64,000 nt of DNA, from NCBI GenBank assembly GCA_019416455.1, contig DXXG01000018.1, forward strand, positions 62,001 to 126,000, read 5' to 3'. The notes below the pieces were generated by a model, which saw nothing but the letters and a program-made list of their open reading frames with translations, was not told where the DNA came from and made no database searches. The position numbers and the translations under genes are program-made. The number at the start of each line of letters is the position of its first letter. Positions within the stretch are counted from its first letter, which is position 1. Source of the stretch: Clostridiales bacterium (GTDB lineage: Bacteria; Bacillota; Clostridia; Oscillospirales; Acutalibacteraceae). This document shows, piece after piece, positions 55,602-64,000 of the stretch.

Positions 55602-57349
55602 AAGGCCAGAAAGCCAAAAAAGGCACCTTGAAGAAAGTGCTCCAATACATTCGGCCCTATTGGTTTTTCGTGGGGCTTTCCATCCTGCTGGCCGCGGTGA
55701 CCGTAGCGGCTTCCCTGTATATCCCCATCCTCACCGGCGACGCGGTGGACTTGATCGTGGGCCCCGGAAACGTGGAGTTCGCCGGGATCGTGAAGATCCT
55801 GGTGCGGATCGGGGTCATCATCGGCATCGCGGCCCTGTCCCAGTGGGTAATGAGCCTGATCAACAATCGGATCACCTACCGGGTAGTGCGTGACATCCGC
55901 AACGAGGCCTTCCAAAAGATCCAGATCCTCCCCCTGAAATACATCGACGGCCGTCCCACCGGCGAAGTGGTCAGCCGTGTCATCGCGGACGTGGACCAGT
56001 TCGCTGACGGCCTTCTCATGGGCTTTACCCAGCTGTTCACCGGGGTTATCACCATCCTGGGCACCCTGTGCTTCATGCTCAGCGTCAATGTGGTCATCAC
56101 CGCCGTGGTGGTGGTCATCACTCCCGTATCTTTGCTGGTAGCGGCCTTCATTGCCAAGCGCACCTATGATATGTTCCGGCTCCAGTCCCAGGTCCGGGGC
56201 GAGCAGACCGGATTCGTGGAGGAAATGGTGGGCAGCCAAAAGGTGGTCCAGGCCTTCGGCCGGGAGAAAGCCTCTCTGGAACAGTTCGACGAGATCAACG
56301 AGCGGCTGCGCAAGTGCAGTCTGCGGGCCATTTTCTTCTCCTCTATCACCAACCCCTCCACCCGGTTCGTCAACTCCCTGGTGTACACCGGCGTGGGTAT
56401 CGTGGGCGCCTTGAGTGTGGTAAACGGCAACCTGTCTGTGGGCCAGCTCTCCGCCTTTTTGAGCTACGCCAACCAGTACACCAAGCCCTTCAACGAGATT
56501 TCCGGTGTGGTCACCGAATTGCAGAACGCTTTGGCCTGCGCTGGTCGTGTGTTTGAGCTGATCGAGGAGCCTGCCCAGACCCCCGATGCCAAGGACGCCT
56601 TGGTGCTGGGCGACGTGGAGGGCAGAGTGTCCGTGGAGGACGTGGCCTTCTCTTACCATAAGGATCAGTCCCTCATCGAGAACTTCAACCTGAACGTGGA
56701 GCCCGGACAGCGTGTGGCTTTGGTGGGTCCCACCGGCTGCGGCAAGACTACGGTCATCAACCTGCTGATGCGCTTCTACGACGTGAACAAGGGTTCCATC
56801 CAGGTGGAGGGCACGGATATCCGGAACATTACCCGGAAGAGCCTGCGCCGGAATTACGGCATGGTGCTGCAGGAGACTTGGCTGAAGCGTGGCACTATCC
56901 GGGAGAACATCGCCTACGGCAAGCCTGACGCCACCCTGGAGGAGATCGTGGAGGCCGCCAAAGCTGCCCACGCTCACAGCTTCATCAAGCGGCTGCCCCA
57001 GGGGTATGATACGGTCATCGGGGAGGACGGAGGCTCCATCTCTCAGGGCCAGAAGCAGCTGCTGTGCATCGCCCGGGTGATGCTGTGCCTGCCGCCCATG
57101 CTGATCCTGGACGAAGCCACCTCCTCCATCGATACCCGCACGGAGATCCGCATCCAGAAGGCCTTCCAGAAGATGATGAAGGGCCGCACCAGTTTCATCG
57201 TGGCCCACCGGCTGTCCACCATCCGGGACGCGGACGTGATCCTGGTGATGAGGGACGGACACATTATCGAGCAGGGCAGCCACGAGACCCTGCTGGAAAA
57301 GGGCGGTTTCTACGCGGAGCTGTACAACAGCCAGTTCGACCACAGCTAA
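55598..57349 (+). CDS. ABC exporter half-transporter, catalytic subunit
   Basis: A 583-residue partner of the preceding protein. It has six membrane helices and an ATPase domain with Walker A GPTGCGKTT, signature ISQGQKQLL (a SQGQ variant of LSGGQ), Walker B MLILDEATSSID with the true catalytic Glu, and H-loop IVAHRLST. The N-terminal 15 residues are basic. The two genes overlap (ATGA), as is normal for heterodimers. Substrates are probably drugs, lipids or peptides; this cannot be read from sequence. Confidence 0.93.
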   Translation: MKGQKAKKGTLKKVLQYIRPYWFFVGLSILLAAVTVAASLYIPILTGDAVDLIVGPGNVEFAGIVKILVRIGVIIGIAALSQWVMSLINNRITYRVVRDIRNEAFQKIQILPLKYIDGRPTGEVVSRVIADVDQFADGLLMGFTQLFTGVITILGTLCFMLSVNVVITAVVVVITPVSLLVAAFIAKRTYDMFRLQSQVRGEQTGFVEEMVGSQKVVQAFGREKASLEQFDEINERLRKCSLRAIFFSSITNPSTRFVNSLVYTGVGIVGALSVVNGNLSVGQLSAFLSYANQYTKPFNEISGVVTELQNALACAGRVFELIEEPAQTPDAKDALVLGDVEGRVSVEDVAFSYHKDQSLIENFNLNVEPGQRVALVGPTGCGKTTVINLLMRFYDVNKGSIQVEGTDIRNITRKSLRRNYGMVLQETWLKRGTIRENIAYGKPDATLEEIVEAAKAAHAHSFIKRLPQGYDTVIGEDGGSISQGQKQLLCIARVMLCLPPMLILDEATSSIDTRTEIRIQKAFQKMMKGRTSFIVAHRLSTIRDADVILVMRDGHIIEQGSHETLLEKGGFYAELYNSQFDHS

Positions 57350-57365
57350 ATTCCAGCTATATAAT

Positions 57366-57398
57366 AACGCCTGTGTGAGTATCACACAGGCGTTTTCC
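57366..57398. terminator. Bidirectional terminator
   Basis: AACGCCTGTGTG (57366-57377) against CACACAGGCGTT (57383-57394) followed by TT, between the exporter operon and the leftward MazG-like gene. Confidence 0.85.
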
Positions 57399-57399
57399 G

Positions 57400-57738
57400 T
57401 TATTTCCCGTTTGTTTCTTCCCGGTGGATGGAGCGCTGGGCGTCAAATCCTTCCGGATAACGGGCCCGCAGCTTTTCCAGGTTCCGTTCCAGCACTTCTT
57501 CCAAGGAAACATCCAGAGCGGTGGCGGTTTCCGCCAGATACCAGGCCACGTCTCCCAGTTCTTTGATCAGCTTGTCGCGGTCCAGTTCATGGCCTTGAGC
57601 CAGGTATTTCTTCACCACGTCGATGGCCTCACCTGCCTCGCCGCACAGGCCCATTACCCCGTTGATGAGGATCTCTTTTTGGCTTAAGTCCGGGTTCAGA
57701 GTGGCCATGGCCAGACGCTGATATTCATTAGCAGTCAT
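57400..57738 (-). CDS. MazG-like nucleotide pyrophosphohydrolase
   Basis: A 112-residue helical protein. The metal motif is GLCGEAGEAIDVVKKYL (about 30-46, ExxE) with KLIKELGDVAWYLAETA (about 57-73, ExxD), the MazG/dCTPase arrangement. It likely hydrolyses non-canonical or excess NTPs. It differs clearly from the other NTP pyrophosphatase at 2348. The gene is 15 nt behind the Smr gene on the minus strand. Confidence 0.85.
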   Translation of the reverse strand: MTANEYQRLAMATLNPDLSQKEILINGVMGLCGEAGEAIDVVKKYLAQGHELDRDKLIKELGDVAWYLAETATALDVSLEEVLERNLEKLRARYPEGFDAQRSIHREETNGK

Positions 57739-57753
57739 TTCATCGCTCCCCCT

Positions 57754-58008
57754 TCATTTCTTCCCCAGGATCAGCCTTGTTTCCCCGGGATTCAAGCTGG
57801 GGAGCACCGACTTCACCCGGGGATGGGAGAACTCTCCCCGGATCATGTCCCTCAAAGTGGTGCCCCTTTGGTAGCCGTGGATCACCCGCAGTTCCGTCAC
57901 GTCGGCGGGGGCCCGGTCCAGCCAGCCGGTGAGGATGTCTCGGGCGTCCCGCTCATAGACCCCGTGAAGGTCTGCCGTCACAATGGATCCGTTTCGCTGA
58001 AAACGCAT
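57754..58008 (-). CDS. Stand-alone Smr-domain protein
   Basis: An 84-residue protein that is a single Smr domain: TADLHGVYERDARDILTGWLD (LDxH motif) and LRVIHGYQRGTTLRDMIRGEF (HGxGxG-like), ending LNPGETRLILGKK. Smr domains cut or bind nucleic acids; small lone versions have been linked to rescue of stalled ribosomes or DNA repair. Here the HGxG motif reads HGYQRG. It is the first gene of a two-gene operon with MazG. Confidence 0.85.
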   Translation of the reverse strand: MRFQRNGSIVTADLHGVYERDARDILTGWLDRAPADVTELRVIHGYQRGTTLRDMIRGEFSHPRVKSVLPSLNPGETRLILGKK

Positions 58009-58076
58009 AGTGTGTTCTCCTGTTCCTCTTTAGGACGGAAAAATCGTCCGGACTTGTTGTGTGTTATATATTATTT

Positions 58077-58106
58077 AGTATAAGACCTGGGGACATTTTC
58101 GCGCAA
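58077..58106 (-). promoter_or_regulatory. Candidate promoter of the Smr-MazG operon
   Basis: On the minus strand TTGCGC (58106-58101), 18 bp, TATACT (58082-58077). Confidence 0.5.
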
Positions 58107-58169
58107 GAGACGGAGCTTCCAAAATTTTTCAAAAACTTTTTAGCTAGCTCTGTATGTTGGTATGAAACC

Positions 58170-58178
58170 TGCTATAAT
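58170..58178 (+). promoter_or_regulatory. Extended -10 promoter of the P-type ATPase gene
   Basis: TGC before TATAAT (58173-58178), 31 bp ahead of the ATG. The -35 region is poor. Confidence 0.6.
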
Positions 58179-58208
58179 ACAAATAGAGAAAGGGAAGGAG
58201 GAATCCAT

Positions 58209-60839
<2,631 letters not shown>

Positions 60840-60849
60840 GTTTCAGTGA

Positions 60850-60882
60850 AAAGAAGCCCTGAAAAACAGGGCTTCTTTTTTT
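60850..60882 (+). terminator. Intrinsic terminator of the P-type ATPase gene
   Basis: AAGAAGCCCTG (60851-60861), AAAAA loop, CAGGGCTTCTT (60867-60877), T-run. Confidence 0.92.
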
Positions 60883-61244
60883 GCGCTTTTTAGATGGCTA
60901 AAAGCCTTGAAAAGAGGGGTGCATCATAAGAATTTTTGAGTAAAATCCAAAAATAGCTCCAAAATACGGAAAACAGCTGGTTTTTAGCGGCGTTGGGGAG
61001 AGATCCAAGCGCCATTTCAGCCCAAAATGTTAAGATATTACGCAAAAAAACGCAAAATGATGAGTTTTGAATAAAAAATAAACCATTTGAACTTCTTAAA
61101 TGTAAAAAGCAGTCAGAATAGAGGGTTTTTTATGCGAGAAAAGTAAATATCCCGGGTAAAAGGTGAAAAAAAGAGGGAAAATTAGGGGAGTCTAGCAAAT
61201 ATAACAAATTAATACTACAAATTGCAAAATTTTTTAAAAATATA
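60883..61244. other. Long A/T-rich gap without a gene
   Basis: About 360 bp, clearly richer in A/T than the GC-rich genes on both sides, with many A-tracts. I see no open frame, repeat or RNA fold that I can support. It may act as upstream activating DNA for the strong promoter at 61245. Confidence 0.5.
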
Positions 61245-61273
61245 TTGACAAATATGGCAACGAGGATTAGAAT
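61245..61273 (+). promoter_or_regulatory. Strong promoter of the sugar ABC importer operon
   Basis: Consensus TTGACA (61245-61250), 17 bp, TAGAAT (61268-61273). It gives a 5' leader of about 205 nt before the binding-protein gene. Confidence 0.8.
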
Positions 61274-61305
61274 GTATAAACAAGGACACAGTTTGGTAAC
61301 ATTTT

Positions 61306-61381
61306 TTTAGCGAAAATAGAGTACAGTAATACAGAGGACTAAATAAACCTGCGTTGGTTGAAATTTCTGTTTATCGCTAAA
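61306..61381. promoter_or_regulatory. Inverted repeat TTTAGCGAAAA / TTATCGCTAAA in the leader
   Basis: TTTAGCGAAAA (61306-61316) and TTATCGCTAAA (61371-61381) are reverse complements in 10 of 11 positions, with 54 bp between. They lie about 30-105 bp downstream of the promoter. They could be two operators for a looping repressor or an RNA stem. Confidence 0.45.
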
Positions 61382-61487
61382 GTAAATAATGTGTCACGGA
61401 GGTTCAAACGCAATTTTTGTGGGGAAGTTGTATTGGCTCGTTCTCTGGTGAATGCCGGAGTCATTTATATTCAAGGAGGTCAAAAAT

Positions 61488-62927
61488 ATGAAACGGAAAC
61501 TCTTAGCCATGGTTTTGGCTATGTCGATGTTGGTCGGCGCGTTCGCTGGCTGCACCGGCGATTCCGGGAAGTCTTCTTCCACCACCGAAACGTCGACCAG
61601 TTCCACCACTGAGGAGTCCCAGGCTACCACTGATGAGTCTAAGGCCGAGACCAGCGAAACCAGTGACAAGAACATCCCTGAGCTGACCAGCGAGCCTCTG
61701 TCCATTCTGGTTTGGGGCACCGCTACCGAAGAACCCAGCAAGAGCCAGTATGACGGCGCTGTGTCCCGGTTCAAGGAAGCCTATCCCAATATCTCCATCG
61801 AGCTGGTTAACCAGCAGAACGACAACTACAAGCAGCAGCTGATCGTGGCAATGAGCTCCGGCCAGTGCCCCGACATGTATCAGCACTGGGGCGGCGGCCC
61901 CATGGCCGAGTATTATGAGTCCGGTTTTGTCAACGACATCACCGAGATGTTCAATACTTACGACCATCCCGCTTTCATCGAGGCTGCTGTGGCTCAGTCC
62001 ACTTATGATGGCAAGATCCTGGCCATCCCCTTCAACGGCCTGAGCGGCTGTGACATCTTCTACAACAAGGCTATCTTTGAGGAAGTTGGCGTGGAAGTTC
62101 CCACCACCATCGACGAGCTGGAAGCTGTGTGCGATAAGGTGAAGGAAGCTGGCTACATCCCCTTCTCTCTGGCCAACTCTCCCGGCTGGACCGGCTCCAT
62201 GTACTACATGTATCTGGTGGCTCGTCACTCCGGCAACGAGGAATTTGATGCTGCTTACACTCAGGAAGGCTCCTTCACTTCTGACGCCTTCATCTGGGCT
62301 GGCGAAAAGATTCAGGATTGGGTCAAGAAGGGTTACTTCCCCGATGGCGTTAACTCCCTGTCTCCTGACGACCAGCAGGATCTGGCCCTCATGTATGACG
62401 GTTCCTGCGCTATGATGCTCCATGGCTCTTGGGTAACCACCAACATGAACACCGACAGCTCCGAGTGGTATACCGAGAACATCGGCGCTTTCCGCTTCCC
62501 CGAGGATTCCGAGGCTGCTGCTAACGGCGTTCCTCAGGACGTGGAAGTTGGTACCGCTATCGGCAACGGCTGGTCCTTCAACTGCTGGAACGATGACGGT
62601 TCCGTGGATCAGACCAAGCTGGACGCTTGCTATGTACTGGCTACTCAGTTCTTCAACGACGAGACTTGGTGCCAGCAGAAGGTCGACAACCTGACCATCC
62701 CCTCCATCGAAGGTTATGAGGATGCTCTGGAAGATCCCAACATGCAGACTGTTGCTGAAGTGTTCTTCAACGCTTCCAACGTGCAGCTGTGGTATGACCA
62801 GTACCTGCCCGCCAACGTCACCGAGGTTCACAAGGATAGCATGAACGCTCTGTTCGCTCTGGAAGCCACTCCCGAGGAGATCGGCAAGAACCACGACGCT
62901 GCTATGCAGGAGTATCTGAACAGCTAA
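61488..62927 (+). CDS. Extracellular sugar-binding lipoprotein (family 1 ABC solute-binding protein)
   Basis: A 479-residue lipoprotein. Signal peptide MKRKLLAMVLAMSMLVGAFAGC ends in lipobox AFAGC, followed by a Ser/Thr/Glu linker (about 23-65). The binding domain is of the maltose/raffinose type: ILVWGTATEEPSKSQYDGAVSRFKEAYPNISIEL, then QCPDMYQHWGGGPMAEYYESG and GKILAIPFNGLSGCDIFYNKAIFEEVG. Trp- and Tyr-rich segments fit sugar stacking. Codon bias is strong, so it is probably abundant. CAAGGAGG precedes ATG 61488. Permease genes follow. Confidence 0.92.
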   Translation: MKRKLLAMVLAMSMLVGAFAGCTGDSGKSSSTTETSTSSTTEESQATTDESKAETSETSDKNIPELTSEPLSILVWGTATEEPSKSQYDGAVSRFKEAYPNISIELVNQQNDNYKQQLIVAMSSGQCPDMYQHWGGGPMAEYYESGFVNDITEMFNTYDHPAFIEAAVAQSTYDGKILAIPFNGLSGCDIFYNKAIFEEVGVEVPTTIDELEAVCDKVKEAGYIPFSLANSPGWTGSMYYMYLVARHSGNEEFDAAYTQEGSFTSDAFIWAGEKIQDWVKKGYFPDGVNSLSPDDQQDLALMYDGSCAMMLHGSWVTTNMNTDSSEWYTENIGAFRFPEDSEAAANGVPQDVEVGTAIGNGWSFNCWNDDGSVDQTKLDACYVLATQFFNDETWCQQKVDNLTIPSIEGYEDALEDPNMQTVAEVFFNASNVQLWYDQYLPANVTEVHKDSMNALFALEATPEEIGKNHDAAMQEYLNS

Positions 62928-62968
62928 ACGTCCTTTTGTAAAATTGAACTTTGCATTTTGAAAATTTT

Positions 62969-62993
62969 CCCGCAGGGAGATGCTTCCTGCGGG
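62969..62993 (+). other. Hairpin between binding-protein and permease genes
   Basis: CCCGCAGG (62969-62976) pairs with CCTGCGGG (62986-62993). Only GAGGATTTTTG follows, a weak U-run. Such stems often protect the binding-protein mRNA or lower transcription into the permease genes. Confidence 0.65.
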
Positions 62994-63067
62994 AGGATTT
63001 TTGAAAGACCAAAATAACGGCGGTCTGCCCACGGCTAACGGGGAGGCCTTCTGGAAAGGTGATGGGT

Positions 63068-63973
63068 ATGAAAGAAACAAATGGTTTAGCGAAAGTCCGA
63101 GCCAGAAGCACAGCCATAGCAGCTACCGTATTTCTCCTGCCTACCATTCTGCTGATCATCGTGTACATGGTGTATCCCATTATCGATACCTTCGTCATCA
63201 GCGCTTATAAATGGAACGGCATTTCGTCCGACCGGATATTCATCGGGTTGCAAAACTGGCAGACGCTGGTAGCGGACAGTCAGTTCTGGACCGCATTCGG
63301 CCACAACGTAATCGTGATGGTGTGCTCCATCCTGCTGCAGATTCCCATCGGCATGCTGCTGGCCACGTTCCTGGACGCCACCGGGAAAAAGACCAACTTC
63401 TTTAAGATCGTGTGGTTCTTCCCCTATCTGATGAGCTCTGTGGCAATCGCGTTCCTGTTTACTTACGCTCTGGCCACTAACGGCGGTATGATCTCCGCTC
63501 TGGCCACGATCTTCTCTGGCAAAAAGACCACCGTGGACTTGCTGGGCAGCAATCCCCAGGCACTGTATACGGTGATCGGAGTTATGGCGTGGCAGTTCAC
63601 GCCCTTCTACATGGTGTATTTCATCGCGGGCTACGGCAATATCGATACTTCCATCTATGAGGCGGCAGTCATCGACGGTGCCACTCGGAAGCAGTATCTG
63701 TTCCGGATTGCTATCCCGCTGTTGAAGCCCATCTTCAAGACTGCATGTACCATGTCCTTGATCGGTTCTCTGAAGTACTTCGACCTGATCTGGAACCTGA
63801 CCGGAGGCGGACCCAACGGAGGCACGGAATTGATGGCCACGTACATGTATAAGCTGTCGTTCAACCAGTTCAACATGGGCTACGGCTCCTGTGTGGCGGC
63901 AGGCATGTTCATTTTGATCACGGCCATCGCTCTGCTGTTCCAGAAGATCTTTGTGGTAAAGGAGGACTACTGA
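63068..63973 (+). CDS. Sugar ABC transporter permease (MalF/UgpA-like)
   Basis: A 301-residue membrane protein with six helices. The ATPase-contact EAA motif is IYEAAVIDGATRKQYLFRIAIPLLKP, followed by GSLKYFDLIWNLTGGGPNGGT, typical of the first permease of carbohydrate importers. ATG 63068 is preferred, nine bases after GAAAGG; ATG 63062 is possible. Its TGA is one base before the next start. Confidence 0.92.
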   Translation: MKETNGLAKVRARSTAIAATVFLLPTILLIIVYMVYPIIDTFVISAYKWNGISSDRIFIGLQNWQTLVADSQFWTAFGHNVIVMVCSILLQIPIGMLLATFLDATGKKTNFFKIVWFFPYLMSSVAIAFLFTYALATNGGMISALATIFSGKKTTVDLLGSNPQALYTVIGVMAWQFTPFYMVYFIAGYGNIDTSIYEAAVIDGATRKQYLFRIAIPLLKPIFKTACTMSLIGSLKYFDLIWNLTGGGPNGGTELMATYMYKLSFNQFNMGYGSCVAAGMFILITAIALLFQKIFVVKEDY

Positions 63974-63974
63974 T

Positions 63975-64000
63975 ATGGCAGTAAAGAAAGAGATCGATTA
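63975..64000 (+). CDS. Start of the next gene, probably the second permease of the importer
   Basis: ATG 63975 stands after AAAGGAGG and opens MAVKKEID, and the window ends here. Position behind a MalF-type permease makes a MalG-type permease likely, but only eight codons are visible. Confidence 0.6.

Noticed and set aside
57052..57090. SQGQ in the second exporter subunit as sign of a dead site
   Set aside because: LSQGQ is a common variant of the ABC signature in Gram-positive exporters, so it does not by itself show loss of function.
55058..57385. Open frame of 775 codons opposite the ABC exporter genes
   Set aside because: The plus strand carries two overlapping exporters with all ATPase motifs.
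61358..61612. Possible leader peptide gene MKFLFIAKVNNVS... before the sugar-binding protein
   Set aside because: It has no ribosome site and runs out of frame into the binding-protein gene.

Overview
The window reads as one contiguous chromosomal stretch of a GC-rich, anaerobic, low-oxygen-tolerance type Bacillota, most likely a gut Clostridia of the Oscillospiraceae/Oscillospirales group. This is inferred from the S10-spc-alpha gene order with adk, map, a KOW protein and infA inside it, a zinc-type S14, oxygen-sensitive pyruvate formate-lyase with its radical activase, promoters of the TTGCAA-N17-TATNAT type, GGAGG ribosome sites, and many glycan genes. I see no phage, insertion sequence, CRISPR array, tRNA or rRNA.

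Left part (1-20.7 kb): the end of an rRNA methyltransferase gene, two small unknown genes, an aroF / NTP-pyrophosphatase / TetR cluster, fucO, an acetyltransferase, an ArsR-like regulator behind a 16-bp palindrome, a TIM-barrel-like protein of unknown function, a HAD-GNAT fusion gene followed by a degenerate SipW-like peptidase and an alpha/beta hydrolase, two MATE exporters, a highly expressed fucose-isomerase-like gene, two low-complexity proteins of unknown function, and a divergent yicI / araC-type / glycerophosphodiesterase locus.

Middle (20.7-37 kb): a complete ribosomal-protein superoperon from rpsJ to rplQ (32 genes including secY, adk, map, infA and rpoA), preceded by a 310-nt leader ending in an attenuator-like terminator. 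Several of its spacers are unusual: the 3' ends of rpsJ and rpsQ are each repeated in inverted orientation just past their stop codons, the rplQ end plus its hairpin is repeated directly, and the rplW-rplB gap is a row of four hairpins.

Right part (37-64 kb): eno, purine nucleoside phosphorylase, a short GH32 enzyme, a Crp-type regulator with a NitT/TauT-like ABC importer, an orphan PTS EIIA, a two-domain PPK2, proC, an LtaS-like membrane sulfatase, asparaginase, pflB-pflA under a clear ZTP riboswitch, a heterodimeric ABC exporter, MazG-like and Smr proteins, a calcium-type P-ATPase, and the start of a sugar ABC importer operon that runs off the window.

The best candidates for new biology are the gene-end-derived inverted and direct repeats in the ribosomal operon and a three-hairpin intergenic repeat found twice (313-400 and 38305-38445). 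The ZTP riboswitch on pflB is a known class, but its aptamer and terminator are nested very cleanly here.
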